Shown piece after piece: positions 55,081 through 64,000 of a stretch of 64,000 nt of DNA. The notes below the pieces were generated by a model. The model was not told the DNA's origin. It saw nothing but the letters and a program-made list of their open reading frames with translations, and did not search any database. Source of the DNA: Lotus japonicus (taxonomy: Eukaryota; Streptophyta; Magnoliopsida; Fabales; Fabaceae); the NCBI RefSeq assembly GCF_012489685.1, contig NC_080042.1, positions 2,358,501 through 2,422,500 of the forward strand, read 5' to 3'. The translations under genes and the position numbers were made by a program. The stretch's first letter is position 1; every line of letters begins with the position of its first letter.

Positions 55081-55268
55081 GGCAAAATCGCCTACACAGG
55101 GATCTTGACCTCCATTGGAGGGGGGGTAGCACATCAGACCCCAGGTACAATGGGCCCATGGATTTTAATACCTTGGAGCAGGGGATGATAGACTTGAGCT
55201 TGATGCATGATGCCGGTGTTCATCCGGATTATGGCGATGGAAGAGGTGACCATGACCCCATGGAGTGA

Positions 55269-56450
55269 CTTTGTTGAGGTATTCCTACCCTTAGTTTAGG
55301 TCATGCATCTTTAGCATATTTTTCAATTTATAGAATTTGTTTTTCTTTTTATCATGCATTGTTAATTAGCTTTTTGTTTTTGGGTCTTTACTTCCCTATA
55401 CTCACAAGCTTTTAGCTATAGTTTTGCTTCCCTACTTGTGCTGTTTTGAAAATGCTGTTGTGAATACTTGTTGTTGTTTTGGGGATGAGTGATTGCATGT
55501 TGGGGAAGAGAGGAGGAGACTTCGGTCTTCCGAGTGTTTCTTGAGAAAGGAGTCGAGGTGAGTCCATTAAGGGTCTATCTTTGACCTTTCACCATAGAAA
55601 TTCTCTGGAGGATCCTGACTCACTTGCAATTCTTGGTTCTGCGTTAATTTCACTCATAGCATGCTTTGTGATTCGTGCTTTATTCTTGAGACTGGTAGGA
55701 TTTCTTGAGATTCTGAATTTGTTGGTTGAACATTACCCTTAGTTGTCCCATTTGAGCTTAATTGGATAATTTGTTGTAGCCAAGTGATGGGGACGGGTGT
55801 TTGGTTGGAATATTGGGGAGTGTTGGTCCTTGTTTCATTTGAGTGGAGCTGAAAAATTGTGAAATAGTCTCGTGCCCCAATTGTATAGTTAAAAAAAAAA
55901 GAAAAAGAACTCCCAAGCAAAAGTAGGAGTTGTGAAAGAGAAAAAAAGAAAGAAAAAGAGTTTGAAAAAGGGGGTGCAAGAGACTTGTGAAAAATGTTTG
56001 TTGTGAAAAGCTCCGGGGTTATTAGAGGAGGACCACACTCAATGTTCTTTGAAGCCTAGTTTTTCCTTAGGGACCAACCACCATCATGATTTACCTAGCC
56101 AATGTTTCAACCCTTTTGAAAGTCTCTTTGAATTTTTGCATGTTTGATCATTGTTGCTATTGAGTGAATGACATTCAGGACCTATCAACTTGCTTGTGTG
56201 CTCAGTGCACTATATAAACATCTCATCCTAGGATTTTTAGTTCTATATGTTTCTCATGAATGGACTCTACACTCTTCTCTTTTCAAAAGATGCATGAAGT
56301 AGGTTGTCGGGTCTTTCTCTTGGAACAAGCTGTGATTCCTTTATCCCCCTGTTTTTGTGAAGTATTCCTTGTTTGGGAGCATTTCTTGCGCTTGAGAGCA
56401 AGCGAGTGTTATTTACGCTCGAGGGCGAGCTGTTGTTGAGTATAGTGGTC
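55269..56450. other. Internal1 3' non-coding region
   Basis: No gene is recognised. It holds a purine-rich stretch (55890-55980, AAAGAAAAAGAGTTTG) and GAGAGCAAGCGAGTG...CTCGAGGGCGAGC just before LTR2 (56390-56430), resembling the conserved pre-LTR sequence of Athila/Tat elements. The purine tract beside the LTR itself is weak. Confidence 0.5.
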
Positions 56451-57774
56451 TGATGACCCTATTTTAGTAGTGTTTTTAGGGTCATTTCTTTGTGTGTTTT
56501 GAGTCTTTTTGTTGAGTCTCATGTAGTGTTTCATGCATTCTCATGCATTTTTGTCTTTTCGTTAGTCTTTATTTTGTTTTGGTAATTTAGTAGTTTTATA
56601 GGGAGTTTTCTTGCATTTTAAGTAAAGTTTAGGACTTGCATGGTTTTGTTGTGTTTTTTTGAAGGACCTCTTGTGCTAATGAGCTCTTGGAGCTTCTAGA
56701 ATCTTCCTTGACTTGTTGGTTAGGTTTGGAGAGCAGAAACTGAAGGAGAAAGAAGGCCAAGAAGCATGGAATTGATGGAGAACTTAAAGAGGATTGAAAA
56801 GAGGAGTTTCAGAAGCCAAAAAGTCCTTTTCAGGCGAGCTTAAGCGCCTAGGCGCTGGGAATGGGCGCCTAGGCGCCAATTAGGTCCAAGGGCATGTTTT
56901 TCAACATGCAATTGGTGCTCTGAATTGGCGCCTGAGCGCCCAGCCTCGTTTATTTTGCCTATAAATAAGGTTTAGGACAATTTCTTTGATACATTTGGAC
57001 ATTTCACTCATTTTTGATCAAGTTTGAGAGCTGAGGAGAACTTTGGGGCCAAGGGAGGCTTCCAACTTGTATTTTTTCTCAGGTTTTCTTTACATTTCCT
57101 TTATGAATTCACTAGCCATGAGTGGCTAGTTTACTTTTTGCTTTGGGTTAAGAGATTCTATGAAACTTTAGTTTGTTAAATCCTATCTCTATGCATGAGT
57201 TCTTGATTCAATCTTGTATTTCAATTCCTTATTGCATGTTTAGCTTTGCTGCACCTTTGCTATAGGCTAGATTATAATCAAATGGAAATTTGTTATGATT
57301 TAGGGACATGAATTGGAATAGATCCTTCTTTACTTGCTTCTAGGCATAGAGTGAGGGTAGGGTTTTGTTGGCCTGAATATACATGCTATCATACCTCTTA
57401 TAAATGTTTAAGTACACAAGGAATTGGGCTTAACTTTCAATTTGAGAGAATTACCTTTGTGAGGAATCAACTAGTAAGTACATAGGCTATAAGAACAAGA
57501 GTTAAATCAAGGTTTCACATGCATAGGATAGGTGGACTAAAATGGATTAGATGATCAACAACCCAAGGCAATTTTCCATCAATTGTTATTTCAAACTTTA
57601 CCAACATTGCTCTTTTGCAAATCTTTTGTTACAATCAACCAAAACCAATTTCTGAATTTTACTGTTTGAAGAACTTGCAAACTTTAGGCTTAAATCAACA
57701 ATTCTCACTCACAATCCCTGAGGTTCGATATTTTAAAACCCGGAGGTATTCGTACACTTGCGAATTGACCAACA
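56451..57774 (+). repeat. Athila-type LTR2 (shared middle LTR)
   Basis: The 1,324-bp LTR starts TGATGACCCTATTTTAG. It is followed by another primer-binding site and gag, not by flanking DNA, so it serves as 3' LTR of internal1 and 5' LTR of internal2. The palindrome cluster at 56843-56942 has lost part of one unit relative to LTR1. Confidence 0.9.
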
Positions 57775-57780
57775 AGTTTT

Positions 57781-57798
57781 TGACGCCATTGTCGGAGA
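57781..57798 (+). other. Degenerate tRNA-Asp primer-binding site (copy 2)
   Basis: TGACGCCATTGTCGGAGA differs from copy 1 by four changes, all G-to-A or C-to-T, so priming would fail. Confidence 0.8.
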
Positions 57799-57905
57799 TT
57801 GTTTGTGGTTTTCGGTTTAAGTTAAAGAGTTTGTTTGTTTGTTTTACTAAGCATTGCATTGAATAGGTGTTACTAACCTTTTCTCTGTTTTTGTGATTTC
57901 AGTTT

Positions 57906-58888
57906 ATGCACAGTAGACTTGGTTCGGATCCACTGTTGTTTGATCCGGAGCCAGAACGCACCCTCCATCGTCGACGAGCTCAACAAAGAGCTGCTGAGTT
58001 AGCCGCCATGGCTGCCCATATGACGGAGGAGGAGATGCAAGCCCACATTGAAGAAAGAGTGAATGAGGCTCTTGCTCAAAGAGTTCAAGAGCAAGAATTG
58101 GAGAATGCCAATCGTTCTCTTAGAGACCTCACCTTGGCTGCCATGAGCTACGATTATCCGGGCAGCATGGTTTCCCCCGATGGTACGGGAAATTTTGAGC
58201 TGAGGCCGGCATTCATTAATTTGGTGAGCCAAAATCAGTATGGTGGAGGTGCTCTTGAAGATCCTCATGCACACATGGAGCGGTTTATCCGCAATTGCAA
58301 CACCTACAGAGTTCAGAACGTTTCAGCGGACACCATCCGCTTGAGTTTATTCCCCTTCTCATTGAGGGATACTGCTGAGGAGTGGTTGAACTCACAGCCC
58401 CAAGGTAGCATTACATCTTGGGAAGACTTGGCTGAGAATTTCACCACAAGGTTTGTTCCAAGAGCCCTCTTGAGAAAGCTCAAGAATGACATCATAAGTT
58501 CTATGATGGTCTCCAATATTCTTCGAGGTTTGGTTTAGATGCGGCTTCAAGTGGAGAGTTCGATGCCTTACTTCCACAAGTGGGGTACGAGTTGATTGAA
58601 AAAATGGCTATAAGAGCCATGAACTCTAGTAATGATCGCCAAGCCCGAAGAGGAGTCCTTGAGGTTGAAGCTTATGATCAACTTATGGCCTCCAACAAGC
58701 AACTCTCCAAGCAAATGAATGAGATTCAAAATCAAATGAAGACTACCAAGATTGGTGGTCGAGTTGCCAAGGTGGAGTGTGTGACTTGTGGAGGGCCACA
58801 TGACAGCAAAGAATGCACGGACACTAGACCGGAGGAGGAAGTGAAGGCCATGGGTCAAGCTCGGAATGACCCATTTTCAAATACTTAA
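57906..58888 (+). pseudogene. gag: Gag, copy 2, frameshifted
   Basis: It starts like copy 1 and holds the Retrotrans_gag domain to KNDI, where a deletion corresponding to 49715-49823 of copy 1 (109 bp) shifts the frame and gives a stop at 58538. The correct frame resumes (YELIEKMAIRAMNS, CVTCGGPHDSKEC). A TAA near 58887 (TAC expected) and another near 58992 (CAA expected) add breaks before the protease part. Confidence 0.88.
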
Positions 58889-59059
58889 AATCCAGGATGG
58901 AGGAATCACCCCAATTTTTCTTGGAGGCAAGGTAATAGTGGTCAAGGTAATGGCTTTCAAAGGCAATTTCCTAGCCAAGGTTTCCAAGGCTAAAGCTCAA
59001 GACAACCTCAAGAGCGAGGAGAAGGTGAAGGTAGTGGTTCCAAGAAGAGCTTAGAGGAG

Positions 59060-60409
59060 TTGGTGGAAACTTTCATCAACCGGACGGAGAATAATTACAA
59101 GAATCAAGAGGCGGCTATCAAGAATCTTGAGAATCAATTTGGCCAGCTGGCCAAGCAAATAGCCGAGAGACCTCAAGGTAAATTTCCCTTCGAAACTATC
59201 CCCAATCCTAAGCAAGAAAATGCCTCTGTTGTAGCCACTAGAAGTGGGAGAGTGAAGAATGAATTGAAGGAAAAAATGGAGGGAGAAAAGAGAGAGGAGA
59301 TAGTGGGAGGAGAAATAGTTGTGCCTATTAAGGTGAGAGAGGAAGTTGATCTTACTCTTGAAACTAGCAAGGTTTCGTTCCCTAAAGCATTGGCTAAGAG
59401 GAGCTTAGATAAAAAGTTTTCAAAATTTGTTGATGTTTTCAAAAAGCTCCACATTAGTATTCCTTTTGCCGATGCTTTGGAACAAATGCCTATATATGCT
59501 AAGTTTATGAAGGATATTTTGCATAAGAGAAGAAGGTTGAAGGGAGTAGATGAGACAGTGTTAATGACGGAGGAATGTAGTGCCATTTTGCAGCGGAAAA
59601 TGCCTAAGAAAAGAAGAGACCCCGGAATTTTTACTATTCCGGTGGAAATTGAAGGCATGGCAGATATGGAAGCCTTGTGCGATCTTGGAGCGAGCATCAA
59701 TTTGATGCCGCTCACCATGTTTGAGAGGCTGAACCTAGGAGAGGTTACTCCAACCATGCTATCCTTGCAAATGGCGGATCGATCCCTCAAGACTCCATAT
59801 GGGATTGTGGAGGATGTACTGGTGAGGGTGGACAAGTATGTGTTCCCCGTGGATTTTTTTGTGCTTGATATGGAGGAGGATGAGAAGATTCCTCTCATCC
59901 TTGGTCGACCTTTCTTAGCTACTGGTAGAGCTAAGATTGATGTTGACAAGGGTCACCTCATTCTCCGTGTTGGTAAGGAAAAGGTATGGTTTTCTGTTTT
60001 TAATCCTATGATTGAGACTAACCATGACAATGACTTTGTCTATGATATGATTAGAAGCAGGTCAAAGGTTTCAGAAGAGACCCCCAAAGTTAATGCCCAA
60101 ATTGATGAGTTCCATCCGGCTCTCATCAAGCTTGTTAGTGGTAACAAGTATGGGGGGTCCAAGTACGAGAACTTACATGCTCATTTGGTGAAGTTTACCC
60201 AAGCTAGCACCCTTGCTAAGATTGAGGGCGTTTCAAGTGATGAAGTGAAGATTAAACTCTTCCCTCATTCTTTGACAAGGGAGGCTAGAGCTTGGTTTGA
60301 TGAGCAAGAGGACATTGCCTCATGGGAGGATTTACTCCAGAGGTTTTGTGCAAGGTTTCTTCCTTGCACTTGTGGTAAGTTAATCAATGGAAAGGAATTT
60401 CCTTCCTAA
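59060..60409 (+). CDS. Gag C-terminus, protease and second Gag domain fused in one frame, copy 2
   Basis: The 449-codon open frame continues the gag frame once the 109-bp deletion is counted. The first Met is internal, so the start is only nominal. Residues 1-50 are the Gag coiled coil and linker. Retropepsin is at about 195-310, with DLGAS at 208-212 and ILGRPFLATG at 280-289. A second Gag domain follows at about 350-435 (FHPALIKLVSGNKYGGSKYE to WEDLLQRFCARFLP), then a 14-residue tail and stop. No RT sequence follows the protease. The same fusion exists in copy 1, so it is a family trait rather than a local accident. The second domain may be a Gag fragment captured when pol was lost. Confidence 0.85.
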   Translation: MVETFINRTENNYKNQEAAIKNLENQFGQLAKQIAERPQGKFPFETIPNPKQENASVVATRSGRVKNELKEKMEGEKREEIVGGEIVVPIKVREEVDLTLETSKVSFPKALAKRSLDKKFSKFVDVFKKLHISIPFADALEQMPIYAKFMKDILHKRRRLKGVDETVLMTEECSAILQRKMPKKRRDPGIFTIPVEIEGMADMEALCDLGASINLMPLTMFERLNLGEVTPTMLSLQMADRSLKTPYGIVEDVLVRVDKYVFPVDFFVLDMEEDEKIPLILGRPFLATGRAKIDVDKGHLILRVGKEKVWFSVFNPMIETNHDNDFVYDMIRSRSKVSEETPKVNAQIDEFHPALIKLVSGNKYGGSKYENLHAHLVKFTQASTLAKIEGVSSDEVKIKLFPHSLTREARAWFDEQEDIASWEDLLQRFCARFLPCTCGKLINGKEFPS

Positions 60410-61332
60410 CACCATCGGAAGGAGAGTCCACCTAGGACTATAACCTAGGGCTAAATGGGAGACAACCCATTCTTTTAATTTTGTTATCTTTTTTATCTTT
60501 TAATTTTGTAGTGTTTTAGGTAAAAGAAAAAAAAGTAAAAAAATTTTGTGAAAAAACTGGGCTGAGCGCCTAGGCGCCAATTCATGAGCGCCTAGGCGCC
60601 AATTAGTGGTAGAGGCACTGCCTCTGGAACTGGGTTGAGCGCCTGAGCGTTCCCCTCGAGCGCTCGAGCGCTCCTGTTCGTGTTTTAGCCCACATTTTGG
60701 GTTTTTAAAACCCCAAACTTTCATTTTCCCACTCTTAACTCTCATTTCTCTCATATAAACGCACCCCACTCTCTCCAAACCCCATTTCTACTTCTCATTT
60801 CTCACTTGCACACACTTTGGCTCTTCCTTTTGCTTCAAAGTTCTGCATTGCATCAAGTCTATTCCATTTGCACCCACTCACTCTCCAATCAAGGTAAGTT
60901 CCATTTTCCACTTCCCTTCATCATAGTTCATGAGTTTTGCAATGCATGCTTCTTTTGGGTATGGGTGAGTGGATTTGTGCTAGTGCAAGTTGGGTTTGGG
61001 TTGTATTTGTTCATAATGGGTTGGTTGCGTGCTTAATTAGAAAGGGGTTGGGAATTTGTGGGGAATGGGTAGTTAGGATTTTGTGGATTAGTTTAGTTTA
61101 GCTTTTGCTTATAAGGTGTTTGTTAGAATGCCTCAATGGGTTTTCTTAGTCTATTTTTGGCAAGTGCTTGTGGTAATCTTTCTCGCTTTGCCAAAATCAC
61201 TAAGAGACTTGTTGGGTGCTCTTAGGTTGTTTTATTCTTGTTTTTGTACAAAGTTTCTCCTTTAATTTCTTTTCATTTTTGAACTAACATTTCTAACGTT
61301 TGTGGCTTGTGTATGTGCTAACAACTTTGCAA
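60410..61332 (+). other. Internal2 promoter and leader intron of second ORF
   Basis: The layout is as in copy 1: palindromes 60565-60675, TATAAA 60754-60759, donor CAAG/GTAAGT at about 60894, then intron. The acceptor here reads TTTGCAA/ATG, a G-to-A change that removes the AG. No other gene is evident. Confidence 0.5.
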
Positions 61333-62096
61333 ATGCCTGCAAAAAGATCAAGAACCAACGCAAGGGCTGCAGCTTCTTCCTCCACCTCCCGGAGCTTTGA
61401 TCGCTCCCGCTTCCTTTCATTGAAAAAGGAGGAGTTTTATCGATCTCACCTAGCACACAAGGAGTGTGTGAAGGAGCGGGGAGTTCTTTATCGGGAGGGA
61501 AGAAGAGACCTCTTGGGCATGCAAGAAGCCAGGGAGATTAGGAGGTGGAAGAATTGGGTCAACCCCATTCCATTTGCTTGTGAGGTCATGGTTAGGGAGT
61601 TCTACGCGAACACCTACTGTGACAATCAAGAGGACAGTTCGATGCCACCGATGAATTCATCTTGGTTCAGGGGAGATGTGATTGACTACAATCCAACAGT
61701 CATTCGCAGGCATCTTGGTTTCCTCACGGAGGACCAAGAGAAGGAGATTTTCCCCGAGAAGGCCACCTATCATGAGCTTTTAGAGGAGAAGTCACTGGAG
61801 ATCTTGGAGGACATGAAGGCAGTGATTGTTAGGCCTGGGCGGGACTGGGAAGCAGTTGATGATGAGATCATTTTTGTGCGGAGGAAGGATATGACACCGC
61901 TGGCTAGAGTTTGGGCTGAATTTTTGCAGGATTCCCTCATTCCTAGCTCTAACAAAACTGAAGTTAGAGAGGTTACAATGGTTGCCATCTACTGCATTGT
62001 GAGAGGCCATCCTATGGATGTGGCCACCATAATTGCTGGTCGAATTTATTCCCTCTACAACAGGAGTAAAGACAAGCATCGGCCCATCTTTCCTCA
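61333..62096 (+). pseudogene. Second ORF, PF20167-like, copy 2, 3' truncated
   Basis: It is nearly the same protein as copy 1 through KHRPIFPH (VNPIPFACEVMVREFY, SSWFRGDVIDYNPTVIRRHL). It then breaks at about 62096, where filler DNA and a Cassandra fragment replace the C-terminal third. Readthrough ends at a stop near 62127. The predicted splice acceptor at its ATG is mutated. Confidence 0.85.
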
Positions 62097-62124
62097 CTTT
62101 ATTCCCTCTACAACCTCTTCTCAA
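62097..62124. other. Filler-DNA scar at deletion junction
   Basis: TTTATTCCCTCTACAAC at about 62096-62113 is a direct copy of 62045-62061. CAACCTCTTCTCAAT (62111-62125) is the exact reverse complement of ATTGAGAAGAGGTTG, which in intact copy 1 lies downstream at 54823-54837. Both short copies sit at the joint between the ORF and the Cassandra fragment. Confidence 0.75.
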
Positions 62125-62603
62125 TGAGGACAAAGTGCATTGAAAAGACTCGTGTTGTTACCGTGAGGCCAGTCGTCAAGTCAGGATGTTACAATTGGTA
62201 TCAGAGCCGACCTCTCCCAGTACGGTGTGTTTCGAGGACGAACCAAGCGGAAGTTGGTGGGCCTGTGACGCCTTGAGCTGACGAGGGCGAGGATTGATCG
62301 CCTTCTATGTGGAGGGACGCACCACACCCGAACAAGAGTTATTCCGAGACTGTGTAGGGATGGACTATACAATTGGGGAGGGCATATATGATTTGATTGT
62401 ACTACCCATAACAACAAGTTGCAACTTCTTTTCGGGAGTCCAACTCATAAGAACTCCATGGTTAAGTGTGCTAGCCTTGGAGCAATATTATGATGGGTGA
62501 CCTCCTGGGAAGTTTTCCCATGAAGCGCGCGAGTGAGGATAAAGCGCGCTGAAAAGACTCGTGTTGTTACCGTGATGCCAGTCTATCAAGTCAGGATGTT
62601 ACA
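62125..62603 (+). mobile_element. Cassandra-type TRIM with 5S-like LTR, 5' LTR truncated
   Basis: The 5' LTR end is 62125-62193, the primer site TGGTATCAGAGC 62196-62207, the internal domain 62194-62350 (157 bp), and the 3' LTR 62351-62603 (253 bp, TGTGTAGGG...GATGTTACA). The 5S-like segment is at 62446-62517 (GAACTCCATGGTTAAGTGTG, GATGGGTGACCTCCTGGGAA). Lengths match the copy at 39126. It is non-autonomous, with no ORF. It sits in a gypsy gag relic. Confidence 0.9.
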
Positions 62604-62860
62604 TCGGTTCTCATTCTGATCTGATCTTGTGCCTGATCACGTTCAGCCCTCTGAGCTCTCCTAGCATGCTCCTCAGCATCCCGCTGAGCCTGTGCCGCAG
62701 TCTAAGCAGCATGTGTGTTAGCCTGCTGGGTCATTACCTGAGCCAACTGGGCCATGGCTTGAGCAAGCTGAGCATTGGTTGGGTCCTGTCTCGGAGGCAG
62801 GATGAAATCCTGCTTAGAAATAGAACCACAACCCAATGCCAGCGCCCCAAATATTAGTAA
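62604..62860 (-). pseudogene. gag: Gypsy gag N-terminal fragment (E4)
   Basis: The minus strand reads LPPRQDPTNAQLAQAMAQLA, QVMTQQANTHAA, then TAG (CAG expected) and AQAQRDAEEHARRAQRAERD, the N-terminal helix of chromovirus Gag as in E1/E2 (QLAEMVATLVQAM...). Cassandra cut it. Confidence 0.7.
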
Positions 62861-63073
62861 ATAACTTAATGTATAAACAAACAGTTTTTATCTCAAGTAT
62901 CACGACAATGATACTAACTACAGACAATCTCAGAGCCAAGCAACCATCTTAGAAAACAAGTCTACCCAAATCTCACCGTGGAAACCTAGAAATCACTTCT
63001 ACCCAAAACAAAACACGAACGAGTTCATAAACTCGTGTGCCCAAAACCCTAATGCTCTGGTTTCTCAACCGAA
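62861..63073 (-). other. E4 5' leader
   Basis: Untranslated leader between gag and primer site; it shares 62895-63026 with 45395-45534. No ORF. Confidence 0.6.
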
Positions 63074-63085
63074 GCTCTGATACCA
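63074..63085 (-). other. Primer-binding site, initiator tRNA-Met type (E4)
   Basis: TGGTATCAGAGC on the minus strand, three bases from the LTR at 63089. Confidence 0.92.
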
Positions 63086-63088
63086 CAA

Positions 63089-64000
63089 TGTAACGCCCCG
63101 ATTTCTCGAGTGTCACACAGTAACCAAACCGTCTCAATTTTCGTAAAGAATTTTCGTCGTTCAATTAATTAATCTTCAATTAGTGACAAAAGTTCATTTT
63201 ACAAAACTCTTGAATAATATCACTTTCAAAAACCACGCAAAAATAATCAATGTCATAAACCTTTCAAAATTAAAATTAACCATTCGATAAACAACCGAAA
63301 TAAATACGATTCATCCGTAAGAACCCAACATCAAATTACATCAAATTGTTAAACCAAAACTGAAAGCAATAAAATAGTTTCAATGCCCATCTTCGGTACT
63401 CTTAACCCAAAACAGAAAATGGAAGTCTCTCAACCCCATAACCCTAATCCCTTGCCTCGTCGACATCGTCATGGAGAATTAGCTTCCAGGAATGCACCGT
63501 GTTCTTGGTCCGAACCATCTGCCCCCCCCCCCCAAGAACAAACAAGTAAACACATAAATGAGGGTCAGTTCCCTCATTTATAAGAGTCTCATAATCTCAC
63601 AGTTCAAATATAAGCATACGATTAATAAGAGTCTCATAATCTCACATCTCAAGTTAGAAAACCTAAGGTTTAGTTAGACTAAAGTCCTCACCATTCACAC
63701 AACCACCTCAACACCTTGGCCAATCTCGATCATCCGCAGATGGACAACACAAGGGGACCAACACAGTCAACCCAAGTCACGTGGAGACCAACACAGTCAA
63801 TCCACAAGTTCTCAGGGAGACCAACACAATCAATCCCTATCCCATGACTCAATCATGGTTATCACGTGGAGACCGACACAGTCAATCCACAATTCACCCT
63901 CGCGTACAAGTAACCGTTTGTCTCTAAGGACACCATCCTTCTCATGGTCCATAGCCTATACCCTAGCACTATAACCATCACATCACTACTTGCAAGCAAA
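63089..64000 (-). repeat. E4 5' LTR, runs off the window
   Basis: It starts TGTAACGCCCCGATTTCTCG and matches 25716-26319 plus 45977-46179 over most of its visible length, including the GGAGACCAACACAGTCAA repeats at 63755-63870. The small plus ORF at 63383-63583 in it is not called. Confidence 0.88.

Larger units (their letters stand above)
47676..62096 (+). mobile_element. Tandem Athila-type array: LTR1-internal1-LTR2-internal2 (truncated)
   Basis: LTR1 is 47676-48993, internal1 48994-56450, LTR2 56451-57774, and internal2 57775-62096, cut by a deletion scar. Each LTR is followed by a tRNA-Asp-type primer site, a Gag-protease-Gag reading frame and a second ORF with a PF20167-like domain, in the same order. 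No RT, RNase H or integrase is present in either unit. A DLGAS protease, tRNA-Asp priming and the downstream extra ORF indicate the Athila/Calypso branch of Ty3-gypsy. Sharing of the middle LTR suggests LTR-LTR recombination between two copies. Confidence 0.85.

Noticed and set aside
62446..62517. 5S rRNA gene
   Set aside because: Only part of 5S is matched, with several changes in the A-box side, and it sits within a TRIM LTR. Called as Cassandra, not as an rRNA gene.

Overview
This window is eukaryotic nuclear DNA from a dicot, most probably a legume (Fabaceae). The reasons are a two-exon secreted cysteine-rich peptide gene of the plant glycine-rich/nodulin-like type, a SIRE/Maximus-type Ty1-copia element, very long-LTR Ty3-gypsy elements, an Athila-type element primed by tRNA-Asp, Cassandra-like TRIMs whose LTRs carry 5S rRNA-like sequence, and Stowaway-type MITEs. 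I cannot name the species. Nearly everything is transposable-element DNA; only one ordinary host gene is convincing. Layout: (A) 1-21384 is a Ty3-gypsy element (E1, minus strand) with one intact ORF, gag. A second element of the same family (E2, 7005-18223, minus strand, also gag-only) sits in its right LTR. E2 has two 4,022-bp LTRs and an AAAAG target-site duplication. Both elements lack RT and most of pol. They keep gag, a scrap of integrase fused to the chromodomain tail, and a long non-coding block very poor in G on the plus strand, so they are best read as LARD/TR-GAG-like non-autonomous elements. (B) 21385-25358 is a gene island: a nested pair of MITEs, a spliced secreted cysteine-rich peptide gene (23212-24198), and an inverted-repeat element that begins right after its stop codon. 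(C) 25359-47198 is gypsy LTR debris holding a SIRE-type copia element (26325-45971, minus, TSD ACCAC). Its gag, protease, integrase, RT, RNase H and env-like regions are all recognisable but broken, two solo LTRs of its own family sit inside it, and its 5' LTR is split by a 6.4-kb block. That block starts as a Cassandra TRIM and changes into a gypsy LTR exactly at the tRNA-Met primer-binding site. (D) 47199-62603: two Cassandra copies in opposite orientation flank a tandem LTR-internal-LTR-internal array of an Athila-type family. (E) 62604-64000 is a gag scrap, a primer-binding site and the start of another gypsy 5' LTR. The most interesting system is the Athila-type family in region D. Both copies encode Gag-protease followed in frame by a second, divergent Gag domain, with no RT, RNase H or integrase. 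Downstream is an ORF with a plant-transposon-protein (PF20167-like) domain, which appears to have its own TATA box and leader intron. The same GC-rich palindrome cluster (core GGCGCCTAGGCGCC) lies just upstream of the TATA box in the LTR promoter and in this internal promoter. All calls come from reading the sequence; no database search was run.
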